Of a stretch of DNA of 7,498 nucleotides, positions 1 through 6,963 are shown piece after piece. This stretch comes from Actinomycetes bacterium. Its GTDB lineage: Bacteria; Actinomycetota; Actinomycetes; Propionibacteriales; Propionibacteriaceae. Positions within the stretch are counted from its first letter, which is position 1. Each line of letters starts with the position of its first letter. Under the pieces are notes generated by a model. The model saw nothing but the letters and a program-made list of their open reading frames with translations. It ran no database searches and was not told the DNA's origin. Both the position numbers and the translations under genes were made by a program. The stretch is from the NCBI GenBank assembly GCA_029778515.1, contig JAKOQD010000211.1, positions 1 to 7,498 of the forward strand, read 5' to 3'.

Positions 1-179
1 AGGCATGCTACGACGAGCAGTCCACGAAGGCCTTCGTGCAGGGCATGAACGACCTGGCGTCCAAGGACGGCATCACCGGCACGCCCAGCTTCCACGTGAA
101 CGGCAAGGACATTCCCCTGTCCGACTTCTCCGGTGTCGACCCGACCACGCTGGGCGACCTGATCAAGAAGAACGCCTGA
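1..179 (+). CDS. DsbA-family thioredoxin-fold protein, C-terminal fragment
   Basis: The reading frame is open from the left edge (first full codon at position 3) to a TGA at 177-179, giving 58 residues and no start. The segment carries a GTPSF stretch followed by HVNGK, which is the cis-proline loop and following beta strand typical of DsbA/thioredoxin_4-type oxidoreductases, and ends in a helix (DLIKKNA). A Cys is the second complete residue of the fragment, in the place where many actinobacterial members also have one. The CxxC active site and any N-terminal membrane anchor lie upstream of the window and cannot be seen. In this family the protein usually acts outside the membrane on disulphide bonds of exported proteins; that role is inferred from the fold only. 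It is followed by a hairpin, suggesting transcription ends before valS. Confidence 0.82.
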   Translation, partial: ACYDEQSTKAFVQGMNDLASKDGITGTPSFHVNGKDIPLSDFSGVDPTTLGDLIKKNA

Positions 180-183
180 CCCT

Positions 184-219
184 GCGAGCCTGATCGCCGC
201 GGTAGCTGGTCGGGCTCGT
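184..219 (+). terminator. Hairpin after the DsbA-like gene, U-tract absent
   Basis: Starting 5 nt after the stop codon, GCGAGCCTGATC (184-195) can pair with GGTCGGGCTCGT (208-219), a 12-bp stem including four G-U/T-G wobbles, with a 12-nt loop. The core CGAGCC/GGCTCG pairs (185-190 with 213-218) are perfect. No T-run follows, which is common for actinobacterial terminators. Its position between the end of one gene and a separate promoter-like element for valS fits termination. Confidence 0.5.
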
Positions 220-255
220 CAAGTCACCACGCAACAATCTCGCCCATCTTGGCGA

Positions 256-294
256 TTGGGTGAGTGTCTGACCCGCTCAATAAGATGCTCTCCA
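256..294 (+). promoter_or_regulatory. Putative valS promoter giving a leaderless mRNA
   Basis: TAAGAT at 281-286 matches the actinobacterial -10 consensus TANNNT. A weak -35-like TTGGGT lies at 256-261, with a 19-nt spacer. The first base expected to be transcribed, about 7 nt past the -10 box, falls at 293-294, which is the A of the in-frame ATG at 294. No Shine-Dalgarno sequence precedes this ATG or the in-frame alternatives at 264 (GTG) and 285 (ATG). The -10 box and start codon placement are seen directly; leaderless transcription is inferred. Confidence 0.5.
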
Positions 295-2876
295 TGACTG
301 TGCAGCCCGAGACCAGCAACGTGCCCGCCACTCCCTCGGCCGGCGGCACGGTACCGGAGCGTCCGGTGCTGGAGGGCCTGGAAGCCAAGTGGTCCGAGCG
401 CTGGCGCGAGCAGGACACCTTCGCGTTCGTGCGGCCCGAGTCGCGCGCGCAGGTCTTCAGCATCGACACCCCGCCGCCGACCGTCTCCGGCTCGCTGCAC
501 GTGGGCCACGTGTTCAGCTACACCCATACCGATCTGATCGCGCGCTACCAGCGGATGCGCGGCAAGCACGTCTTCTACCCGATGGGTTGGGACGACAACG
601 GCCTGCCCACCGAGCGTCGGGTGCAGAACTTCTACGGGGTGCGCTGCGACCCGTCGCTGCCGTACGTGCCCGACTACACCCCGCCGGAGAAGCCGGACCC
701 GAAGCGGCAGGTGCCGATCAGCCGGCGGAACTTCGTCGAGCTCTGCCACCAGCTCACCGCGATCGACGAGCAGGCTTTCGAGAACCTGTGGCGGACGCTG
801 GGCCTCAGCGTCGATTGGAAGTCGCTCTACGCCACCATCTCCGATGAGGCGCAGACGGTCGCGCAGCGCGCCTTCCTGCGCAACCTCGCCCGTGGCGAGG
901 CGTACCTTTCCGAGGCCCCGACGCTGTGGGACATCACCTTCCAGACCGCGGTCGCGCAGGCCGAACTAGAGGCCCGCGACTACCCGGGCCACTATTACCG
1001 GGTCGGATTCCACGCCGCGGACGGCGGACGCATCCACATTGAGACCACCCGTCCCGAGCTGATCGCGTCCGTCTGCGCCCTGATCGCACACCCGGACGAC
1101 GCCCGCTACCAGCACCTCTTCGGCACCACGGTGAAGTCGCCGGTGTTCGGTGTGGAGATCCCGGTGCTGGCGCACTCGGCGGCTGAGCCCGACAAGGGTG
1201 CCGGCATCGCGATGTGCTGCACCTTCGGCGACCTCACCGACGTGCAGTGGTGGCGTGAGCTCCGCCTGCCCACGCGCACGGTCATCGGCCGGGACGGACG
1301 CCTGCACGCCGAGACTCCGGAGTGGCTGGCGAACCCCGAGCCCTACGCCGAGCTGGCCGGCAAGACGACCTTCAGCGCGCGCGAGGCGATGGTTGCGATG
1401 CTGCGCGCGTCCGGCGATCTGGACGGCGAGCCGAAGCCCACCCAGCGCATGGCCAACTTCTACGAGAAGGGCGACAAGCCGCTGGAGATCGTGTCCACCC
1501 GGCAGTGGTACATCGCCAACGGCGGCCGCGACGACGAGCTGAAGCAGGAGCTGCTGGCCCGCGGCGAGGAACTCGCCTGGGTGCCCGACCACATGCGGCA
1601 CCGCTACGCCAACTGGGTCAACGGCCTCAACGGCGACTGGCTGATCAGCCGGCAGCGCTTCTTCGGGGTGCCCTTCCCGGTCTGGTACGCCCTCGACGCG
1701 GACGGCGAGCCCGACTATGCGCACCCGATCACTGCGGCCGAGGACGCGCTGCCGGTCGACCCGTCCAGCCAGTGCCCGCCCGGCTACGCCGAAGCCCAGC
1801 GCGGCCTGCCCGGCGGTTTCATCGGCGACCCGGACGTGATGGACACCTGGGCCACCTCGTCGCTCACCCCGCAGCTGGCCTGCGGCTGGGAGCGGGACGA
1901 GGAGCTGTGGAACCTGACGTTCCCGATGGACATGGCCCCGCAGGCGCACGACATCATTCGCACCTGGCTGTTCTCTCGGGTGGTGCGCGCGCATCACGAG
2001 CACGGCGTGCTGCCCTGGCGGCTGGCCGCGATCTCCGGCTTCGTGGTCGACCCGGATCGCAAGAAGATGAGCAAGTCGAAGGGCAATGTGGTGGTGCCCA
2101 CCGACATCCTGGAGCGTTTCGGTTCGGACGCGGTGCGCTGGCGCGCTGCCATGGCCCGGCCGGGCATGGATTCGCCGTTCGACGAGACCCAGATGAAGGT
2201 AGGCCGTCGCCTGGCGATGAAGATCCTGAACGCGTCCAAGTTCATCCTGGGCCTGCCAGCTGCCCCGGCTGATGCGTTGGTGAGCGAGCCGGTCGACCTG
2301 GCCATGCTGGCCACGCTGGCCGGGGTGGTGAAGACCGCCACCGCCGGCTTCGAGGCCTACGACTACTCCGCCGCGCTGGAGGCTGCCGAGAAGTTCTTCT
2401 GGCAGTTCTGCGATGACTACCTGGAGCTGGTTAAGGAGCGCGCCTATGCGGCGGCACCGGAGAGTGCCTCCGCCCAGGCCGCGCTCCGGCAGGCGCTCAA
2501 CGTGCTGCTGCGGCTGTTCGCTCCGTTCCTGCCGTTCGTCACCGAAGAGGTCTGGTCGTGGTGGCAGTCGGGTTCGGTGCACACCTCGGCGTGGCCGGAT
2601 GCGTCCGAGCTTCCCAGCGGTGGAGACGCCGCGCTGTTGGACGACCTCGCGTCCGCGCTGATCGGCGTCCGCGGGGCCAAGTCGCACGCCAAGGTCTCCA
2701 TGAAGACCGAAGCGGTGCGTGCTGAGTTCAGCGGCACTGCGGAAGTGCTGGATCGGCTGCGCCTGGCCGTCACCGACCTGAGGGCGGTCGGCCGGCTCAC
2801 CGGGACGGTCGATTGGACGCTCAGCGATGGCCCGCTGAGCGTGGCCATTGAACTCAAGCAGGACGCCCCTGCATGA
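294..2876 (+). CDS. valS: Valyl-tRNA synthetase, type 2 (archaeal-like) subfamily
   Basis: This class I aminoacyl-tRNA synthetase charges tRNA-Val with valine using ATP in the cytoplasm and edits mischarged threonine. From the ATG at 294 it has 860 residues. The HIGH motif appears as HVGH (69-72) within [12 protein letters not shown], and the KMSKS loop is intact (591-595). The CP1 editing domain shows ETTRPEL (250-256) and [12 protein letters not shown] (302-313); the CCTFGD form is typical of archaeal and type 2 bacterial ValRS, unlike the E. coli form. The anticodon-binding helical domain starts around 650-660. The protein ends without the C-terminal coiled-coil arm of type 1 enzymes, as expected for this subfamily. 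Start choice: a GTG at 264 would add 10 residues, but no ribosome-binding site supports it, and the TAAGAT box favours ATG 294. The stop overlaps the next gene (ATGA). No frameshift or missing motif is visible. Confidence 0.97.
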   Translation: MTVQPETSNVPATPSAGGTVPERPVLEGLEAKWSERWREQDTFAFVRPESRAQVFSIDTPPPTVSGSLHVGHVFSYTHTDLIARYQRMRGKHVFYPMGWDDNGLPTERRVQNFYGVRCDPSLPYVPDYTPPEKPDPKRQVPISRRNFVELCHQLTAIDEQAFENLWRTLGLSVDWKSLYATISDEAQTVAQRAFLRNLARGEAYLSEAPTLWDITFQTAVAQAELEARDYPGHYYRVGFHAADGGRIHIETTRPELIASVCALIAHPDDARYQHLFGTTVKSPVFGVEIPVLAHSAAEPDKGAGIAMCCTFGDLTDVQWWRELRLPTRTVIGRDGRLHAETPEWLANPEPYAELAGKTTFSAREAMVAMLRASGDLDGEPKPTQRMANFYEKGDKPLEIVSTRQWYIANGGRDDELKQELLARGEELAWVPDHMRHRYANWVNGLNGDWLISRQRFFGVPFPVWYALDADGEPDYAHPITAAEDALPVDPSSQCPPGYAEAQRGLPGGFIGDPDVMDTWATSSLTPQLACGWERDEELWNLTFPMDMAPQAHDIIRTWLFSRVVRAHHEHGVLPWRLAAISGFVVDPDRKKMSKSKGNVVVPTDILERFGSDAVRWRAAMARPGMDSPFDETQMKVGRRLAMKILNASKFILGLPAAPADALVSEPVDLAMLATLAGVVKTATAGFEAYDYSAALEAAEKFFWQFCDDYLELVKERAYAAAPESASAQAALRQALNVLLRLFAPFLPFVTEEVWSWWQSGSVHTSAWPDASELPSGGDAALLDDLASALIGVRGAKSHAKVSMKTEAVRAEFSGTAEVLDRLRLAVTDLRAVGRLTGTVDWTLSDGPLSVAIELKQDAPA

Positions 2877-3331
2877 ACCGCTGGCTAGGCGTCCTGCTGG
2901 CCTCCGCCGCGCTGCTTACCGGCTGCGCGGCGGACGGACCGCGGAACAGCGCCGGCCAGGTGACCGCACCGGTGACTGTCGACTCGTTCTCGATCCAGGT
3001 CGGCGACTGCGTGACCAAGTTGGAGAGCGACTCGACGACCCGGCTGCCGCTGGTGCCGTGCGACCAGGAGCATGCGTGGGAGGCCTTCGCCACCGCCGAG
3101 CTGACCGGTGACGAGTTCCCGGGCAACAACGGTGTTCAGAATCAGGGCGGCCAGCTCTGCACCGAGGCGTTCGAGCCGTTCATCGGCATTGCCGCGAAGG
3201 AATCCAAGTTCGAAATGCGCGTGCTGGCCCCGACCAAGGACTCCTGGGCGCAGCAGGACCGCGAGGTCGTCTGCCTGGTCGGATCGAGCGCCGGCAAGCT
3301 CACCGGCTCGCTGCGCGGCGTCGCCAAGTAG
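2873..3331 (+). CDS. Secreted lipoprotein with septum-formation-like domain
   Basis: This 152-residue protein begins with a short basic N-region (MNRW), a hydrophobic stretch and a clear lipobox LTGC with the lipidated Cys at 18, so it should be cleaved by signal peptidase II and anchored to the outer face of the membrane. The mature part has four cysteines (46, 63, 96, 134) in the pattern GDC ... [10 protein letters not shown] ... PG ... LC ... W-x-x-x-DREVVC. This resembles the actinobacterial 'septum formation' family (Pfam PF13845, from memory); the cysteines would form two disulphides. The family's function is poorly known, so no specific role is claimed. The ATG overlaps the valS stop by 4 nt, with a weak AGGA at 2860-2863, which suggests translational coupling. 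In related actinobacteria folC often follows valS, so the neighbour is unusual. It faces ptsI convergently. Confidence 0.8.
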   Translation: MNRWLGVLLASAALLTGCAADGPRNSAGQVTAPVTVDSFSIQVGDCVTKLESDSTTRLPLVPCDQEHAWEAFATAELTGDEFPGNNGVQNQGGQLCTEAFEPFIGIAAKESKFEMRVLAPTKDSWAQQDREVVCLVGSSAGKLTGSLRGVAK

Positions 3332-3359
3332 CGGAACGGCCCACGAGCTTCCCCAGCAC

Positions 3360-3431
3360 GGCGCAACCGCCCTCCCGGAGTCACCGTCATCCCGGCGCAA
3401 CGGCCCTCCCGGCTCACGTCATCCCGGCGCA
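3360..3431 (+). repeat. Tandem repeat, two copies plus a partial third (34/32 nt)
   Basis: Copy 1 (3360-3393, 34 nt) and copy 2 (3394-3425, 32 nt) both begin GGCGCAAC, share GCCCTCCCGG in the middle and end GTCATCCC; they differ by two deleted bases and a few substitutions. A third copy starts (GGCGCA, 3426-3431) and then turns into the palindrome at 3421-3440. A degenerate earlier copy may lie at about 3331-3359 (shared GAACGGCCC). The array lies between convergent genes. Confidence 0.7.
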
Positions 3432-3450
3432 GGCCGGGATCTCAGCGTGA
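3414..3450. repeat. REP-like palindrome, possible bidirectional terminator
   Basis: ATCCCGGC (3421-3428) and GCCGGGAT (3433-3440) form a perfect 8-bp stem around a GCAG loop. An outer TCACG/CGTGA pairing (3414-3418 with 3446-3450) extends it across a small internal loop. The motif GTCATCCCGGC-N4-GCCGGGATC resembles repetitive extragenic palindromes familiar from many proteobacterial genomes (recalled, not searched). Lying between the 3' ends of two convergent genes, it could stop transcription from both sides. No T-run adjoins it. Confidence 0.55.
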
Positions 3451-3484
3451 TCGGCGGAACAGTTGAAGCCCCTTGGCACACCGC

Positions 3485-3517
3485 CGGTCGAGGGCCCTTC
3501 GTCAAGCTCAGGGACCG
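3485..3517. repeat. Palindromic element with CCCTTCGTCAAGCTCAGGG core
   Basis: Just past the ptsI stop (minus strand), outer arms CGGTC (3485-3489) and GACCG (3513-3517) flank an imperfect inner CCT/AGG pairing (3496-3498 with 3510-3512). The core, read on the plus strand as CCCTTCGTCAAGCTCAGGG (3495-3513), closely matches a dispersed intergenic repeat I recall from many actinobacterial and alphaproteobacterial genomes (CCCTTCGACAAGCTCAGGG, with GAC in place of GTC). It may serve as the ptsI terminator as well as being a repeat. Confidence 0.5.
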
Positions 3518-3520
3518 TAG

Positions 3521-5209
3521 TCAGAGCAGGTCGAGCAGCACCGGGTCGGCCATCTCCAGCACGGCCTGCTTGGCCTCGGTCGCATCTCCGGCGGCACGGG
3601 CCGCCGCCGCCATCTGCTGGCACTGGGTGAGCGTGTGCAGGCCGAGCGAAGTCCGCACCGCCGGCACCTTGCCCGGAGCCATCGACAGGCTGGAGACGCC
3701 GAGTCCGGCCAGCACCAGCGCGAGCGCCGGATCACCGCCGGCCTCACCGCAGACCCCGATCGGCTTGCCCATCGCCGCGCCGCCGTCGCAGGCGACCGCG
3801 ATCACGTCCAGCAACGCCGGCTCCCACGGGTTCAGCAGCTCGGCCAACTCGCCCTGCATCCGGTCGGCAGCCATCGTGTACTGCTGCAGATCGTTGGTGC
3901 CGATGGACGCGAAGTCGACGTTGTACAGGATGCCCCGGCTGCGGATCGCCGCCGCCGGCACCTCGATCATCACCCCGACCTTCGGCAGCCCCAATGCGCG
4001 GACGCGCTGGGCGAACCAGATGGCCTCGGCCTGCGTCGCGATCATCGGCGCCATCACCCGGACGTCCGCGCCGGTGGCCTTGTACGCAGCCGCCAGCGCC
4101 TCCAGCTGAGCGTCGAGCACGTCCGTGCGAATGCGTCCCAGCCGAATCCCGCGGCGGCCGAGGGCCGGGTTCTCCTCCGGGCCGAGATCGGCGAACTTGA
4201 GCGGCTTGTCCGCCCCAGCGTCCAGGGTGCGCACGACTACTCGCCGATCACCGAAGGCCTTGAACACTTCGGTATAGGTGGCTGTCTGCTCTTCCACAGT
4301 CGGCATGGTGTCGCGGTCGAGGAAGAGGAACTCCGTCCGGAAGAGGCCGACTCCCTCCACCGGCTGCTCAGCGGCCTTGCGGGCATCGTCCGCGGTGCCG
4401 ATGTTGGCTAGCAGTGCTACCGGGTAACCGTCCTTCGTCGCCCCTTTGCCGGTACCGCCGGCGAGCGCCGCCGCGCGCCGCTTCTTGCGCTCCTCCAGCA
4501 GCGCGGTCTCCTCGTCGGTCGGGTTGATCGTGATCTCCCCCACCCCGCCGTCGATGGCCACGGTCACGCCAGCCGGAACCGCCATGATGCCGATCGCCTG
4601 CACCACCGCCGGAATGCCCAGCTGGGCGGCGAGGATCGCGGTGTGGCTGGTCGGTCCACCCGCTTCGGTGACGATGCCCAGACAGGTTTCCGCCGTGAGC
4701 GTGGCGGTCTCCGCAGGCGCCAGATCGTGGGCGGCGAGAATGCTCGGGACGCTCAGCGTCGGCACTCCGGGCTCGGGCTTGCCAAGCAGCCTCGCGACCG
4801 CCCGATCGCGGACGTCCCGCAGATCGGTGACCCGCTCGGCCATGTAGCCGCCGAGCGACTCGAACATCACGCAGTACTCCTCGACCGCAGCCGTGATCGC
4901 GTTCGTCGGGCCCTTGCCGGCCTGCAACTGGGTCTCGACGCCCATCGCCAGCCCCGGATCCCGCGCCATCATCGCGCCGGCCTCAAGGATCGGCTTGGCA
5001 TGATCGCTCGCGGTGGCCGCGCGCGCTTCAAGGCCGGCGGCGACGTCCGCCAGGACGCCCCGGACCAACTCGACGGCAGCAGGTGCATCCGTGGTGGGGG
5101 CCTCATCGGCAGGTGCCGTCGGCGGCGGGGTCACCACCACCAGCGGGCCAACCGCGGTTCCCGCGCTGACGCCAATGCCGTGGAAGGTGGTGTGCAGGGC
5201 GTCGCTCAT
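3521..5209 (-). CDS. ptsI: PTS Enzyme I (phosphoenolpyruvate-protein phosphotransferase)
   Basis: Enzyme I takes phosphate from phosphoenolpyruvate onto a histidine and passes it to HPr, the first step shared by all PTS sugars; it is a soluble dimer. The 562-residue protein shows the phosphohistidine site GGPTSHTAIL with His189 (same number as in E. coli), and the PEP-binding TIM barrel with FRTEFLF (290-296), GVMIEVPAA with Mg-binding Glu416, SIGTNDLQQYT with Asp440, and the catalytic Cys487 in GVCGEAGGDP. The N-terminal HPr-binding helical region is about 40-150 and has a Pro/Ala-rich lead-in (28-45). Length is slightly under the usual 570-575. The ATG lies 4 nt after the ptsH stop, with GGAG at the end of ptsH serving as ribosome-binding site, so the two are surely co-transcribed. 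No sugar-specific EII gene is visible nearby. All catalytic residues are present. Confidence 0.97.
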   Translation of the reverse strand: MSDALHTTFHGIGVSAGTAVGPLVVVTPPPTAPADEAPTTDAPAAVELVRGVLADVAAGLEARAATASDHAKPILEAGAMMARDPGLAMGVETQLQAGKGPTNAITAAVEEYCVMFESLGGYMAERVTDLRDVRDRAVARLLGKPEPGVPTLSVPSILAAHDLAPAETATLTAETCLGIVTEAGGPTSHTAILAAQLGIPAVVQAIGIMAVPAGVTVAIDGGVGEITINPTDEETALLEERKKRRAAALAGGTGKGATKDGYPVALLANIGTADDARKAAEQPVEGVGLFRTEFLFLDRDTMPTVEEQTATYTEVFKAFGDRRVVVRTLDAGADKPLKFADLGPEENPALGRRGIRLGRIRTDVLDAQLEALAAAYKATGADVRVMAPMIATQAEAIWFAQRVRALGLPKVGVMIEVPAAAIRSRGILYNVDFASIGTNDLQQYTMAADRMQGELAELLNPWEPALLDVIAVACDGGAAMGKPIGVCGEAGGDPALALVLAGLGVSSLSMAPGKVPAVRTSLGLHTLTQCQQMAAAARAAGDATEAKQAVLEMADPVLLDLL

Positions 5210-5213
5210 CGGC

Positions 5214-5483
5214 CTACTCCGCGTCGAGGTCGCGGGACAGCAGCTCGACCAGGGAGTCCAGGACTGCGTCCGCTCCGTCGCCCTCAGCGGTGAGCGTGAC
5301 GGTTTCGCCGCACTTGGCGCCGAGCGCCATCACCATCAAGATGCTCTTCGCGTCGACCGGCGAGCCGCCCTCCTTCGCGATCTTCACTGGCAACCCGGAC
5401 GCGGTGACCGCTTGCACGAACAGGGACGCCGGACGGGCGTGCAGGCCAACGGACGAGGCGATGCTGACTTGGCGGGTGGCCAT
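5214..5483 (-). CDS. ptsH: PTS phosphocarrier protein HPr
   Basis: HPr relays phosphate from Enzyme I to the sugar-specific EIIA domains. The 89-residue protein has the active site VGLHARPAS with His15, Arg17 and Pro18. The region equivalent to the Gram-positive regulatory Ser46 is present as DAKSILMV (Ser47), but actinobacteria generally lack HPr kinase, so this serine is probably not a switch here. An unusual feature is Cys58 in GAKCGE, in a loop where other HPr proteins mostly have Gly, His or Asp. The start is backed by a good ribosome-binding site, AGGAG (5490-5494), 6 nt before the ATG. It leads a two-gene unit with ptsI (4-nt gap). The gene is separated from clpX by 111 nt. Confidence 0.97.
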   Translation of the reverse strand: MATRQVSIASSVGLHARPASLFVQAVTASGLPVKIAKEGGSPVDAKSILMVMALGAKCGETVTLTAEGDGADAVLDSLVELLSRDLDAE

Positions 5484-5594
5484 TGCGGTCTCCTAAGCGA
5501 GTAGCGGGAATCGACTGGTCCACAATGGCACAACCCAGCCGTCCGGGAGAGCCCTTGACCGTTGTTCGCTCGGACATTCCCCAAGTGGGATCCC
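5484..5594 (-). promoter_or_regulatory. clpX-ptsH gap: likely ptsH promoter region, weak hairpin
   Basis: This 111-nt gap should hold the end of the clpX transcript and the ptsHI promoter. A bulged hairpin (GTCC 5541-5544 with GGAC 5572-5575, and GAGC 5549-5552 with GCTC 5568-5571, loop 15 nt) could be a weak clpX terminator. On the minus strand a TTGTG motif occurs twice 8 nt apart (5529-5533 and 5521-5525), and TTGTGG followed after 16 nt by TACTCG is the best, still poor, promoter match. I see no convincing TANNNT box. Confidence 0.3.
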
Positions 5595-6887
5595 TCAGGC
5601 GCTCTTTTCGCGCCGCTCGGCGCGGGCCAGCTTGGCGCGCGGGATCATCTGCGGAGCCGCGCCACCGGTGATCACCTCGCGCTCCACCAGCACCTGCGCC
5701 ACGTCGTCGTCGCTGGGCACGTGGTACATCACGTTGAGCAGGATCTCCTCGAGGATCGAACGCAGCCCGCGGGCGCCGATGCCGCGGCGCAGGGCCATCT
5801 CGGCGATGGCGCGGATCGCGTCCGGGGTGAACTCCAGGTCGACCCCGTCCAGCTCGAAGAGCTTGCGGAACTGCTTGATCAGGGCGTTCTTCGGCTCGAT
5901 CAGGATCCGCTCGAGCGCGGTTCCGTCCAACTGCTCGACGGTGGAAATCATCGGGAGGCGTCCGATGAACTCGGGAATCAGCCCGAATTTGTGCAGGTCC
6001 TCAGGGCGAACCTCGGCGAACGGGTTCAATGAGGTCGGCCGGCGCACCGCGGCGTCATTGTTGAAGCCGAGCGGACGCTTCCCGACCCGCGCGTTGATGA
6101 TCTCCTCCAGGCCGGCGAACGCGCCGCCGACTATGAACAGGATATTCGTGGTGTCGATCTGGATGAACTCCTGGTGCGGGTGCTTTCGGCCACCCTGCGG
6201 CGGCACCGAAGCAGTGGTGCCCTCCAGGATCTTCAGCAGCGCCTGCTGCACGCCCTCGCCGGAGACATCACGGGTGATCGACGGGTTCTCGCTCTTGCGC
6301 GCCACCTTGTCGATCTCGTCGATGTAGATGATGCCGGTCTCGGCCTTCTTCACGTCGTAGTCGGCGGCCTGGATCAGCTTCAGCAGGATGTTCTCGACAT
6401 CCTCACCGACGTAGCCGGCCTCGGTGAGCGCGGTCGCGTCCGCCATCGCGAACGGGACGTTCAGCATTCGCGCCATGGTCTGCGCGAGGTAGGTCTTGCC
6501 GCAGCCGGTGGGGCCGATCAACAGGATGTTCGACTTGCCGAGTTCGACGAGTTCGTCATCGGCGACCCGACGACCCGGGCCCGCGCTCTGGGCCTGGACC
6601 CGCTTGTAGTGGTTGTAGACCGCGACTGACAAGGCTTTCTTTGCGGTCTCCTGCCCGATCACATAGGAGTCGAGAAAGGAGCAGATCTCGCGTGGCTTGG
6701 GCAGTTCCTCGATCAGTCCGGAGTCGCTGGTCTCGGCGAACTCCTCCTCGATGATCTCGTTGCACAGGTCGATGCACTCGTCGCAGATGTACACACCCGG
6801 TCCTGCGATGAGCTTCTTGACCTGCTTCTGGCTCTTTCCGCAGAACGAACACTTCAGCAGGTCCGACGTCTCGCCGATTCGTGCCAC
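5595..6887 (-). CDS. clpX: ATP-dependent Clp protease ATP-binding subunit ClpX
   Basis: ClpX is the hexameric AAA+ unfoldase that recognises tagged proteins and threads them into ClpP. The 430-residue protein has the N-terminal zinc-binding domain (Cys13, 16, 35, 38), Walker A GPTGCGKT (125-132), the pore loop GYVG (159-162), Walker B IIYIDEID (186-193), the RKH loop (234-236), the ClpP-docking loop LGF (273-275; IGF in E. coli), the arginine-containing PEFIGRLP (305-312) and sensor 2 GARGLRS (371-377). Length is usual for the family. The start codon is GTG, supported by GGAAGG (6894-6899) with 6 nt spacing. It lies 76 nt downstream of clpP2 with a strong hairpin between them, so its level relative to clpP2 may be set by that structure. 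The zinc-domain substrates and adaptors cannot be read from the sequence. Confidence 0.98.
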   Translation of the reverse strand: MARIGETSDLLKCSFCGKSQKQVKKLIAGPGVYICDECIDLCNEIIEEEFAETSDSGLIEELPKPREICSFLDSYVIGQETAKKALSVAVYNHYKRVQAQSAGPGRRVADDELVELGKSNILLIGPTGCGKTYLAQTMARMLNVPFAMADATALTEAGYVGEDVENILLKLIQAADYDVKKAETGIIYIDEIDKVARKSENPSITRDVSGEGVQQALLKILEGTTASVPPQGGRKHPHQEFIQIDTTNILFIVGGAFAGLEEIINARVGKRPLGFNNDAAVRRPTSLNPFAEVRPEDLHKFGLIPEFIGRLPMISTVEQLDGTALERILIEPKNALIKQFRKLFELDGVDLEFTPDAIRAIAEMALRRGIGARGLRSILEEILLNVMYHVPSDDDVAQVLVEREVITGGAAPQMIPRAKLARAERREKSA

Positions 6888-6922
6888 GTCGCGCCTTCCG
6901 TTGAGTGGTTGCGCCGACCGTA

Positions 6923-6958
6923 ACCCGGCTCCTCCCCTTCCGAGGGGAAGAGCCGGAC
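6923..6958 (-). terminator. Strong hairpin between clpP2 and clpX
   Basis: Positions 6925-6938 pair with 6943-6956: a 14-bp stem with a 4-nt loop. The only imperfect pair, C6932/A6949, is a mismatch if the plus strand is transcribed but a U-G wobble in the minus-strand RNA. Two further U-G/G-U pairs extend it to 6923-6958 on that strand only. It starts 5 nt after the clpP2 stop. No U-run follows, so it may be a partial terminator, an mRNA-stabilising stem or a processing site. Confidence 0.65.
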
Positions 6959-6963
6959 GCTGG

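Noticed and set aside
235..257. Small hairpin AATC..GCC/GGC..GATT before valS as a possible T-box or riboswitch.
   Set aside because: The stem is short with a 2-nt bulge, there is no T-box sequence or specifier loop, and the predicted transcription start lies downstream of it.
264..293. GTG at 264 as valS start.
   Set aside because: There is no ribosome-binding site, and the added residues ([10 protein letters not shown]) overlap the -10-like box; ATG 294 is better placed, though this is not certain.
219..749. Minus-strand open frame of 176 codons over the valS 5' end.
   Set aside because: It overlaps the HIGH-motif region of valS, has the same shadow composition, and has no ribosome-binding site or recognisable domain.
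966..2687. Open frame of 573 codons on the minus strand opposite valS.
   Set aside because: It is antisense to a fully conserved synthetase, has Arg/Gly/His-rich low-complexity content typical of GC-rich shadow frames, and shows no recognisable domain.
3360..3431. Repeat array as a CRISPR.
   Set aside because: The repeats are directly abutting, with no unique spacers, and only two copies; no cas gene is nearby.
3108..4109. Plus-strand open frame of 333 codons spanning the lipoprotein end, the repeat gap and ptsI.
   Set aside because: It runs across two real genes and the non-coding repeats, is Ser/Arg/Ala/Pro-rich and low in complexity, and is explained by GC bias.
3635..4411. Plus-strand open frame of 258 codons antisense to ptsI.
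   Set aside because: The ptsI frame holds all catalytic motifs; this frame is rich in Arg, His and Ala and matches nothing I recognise.
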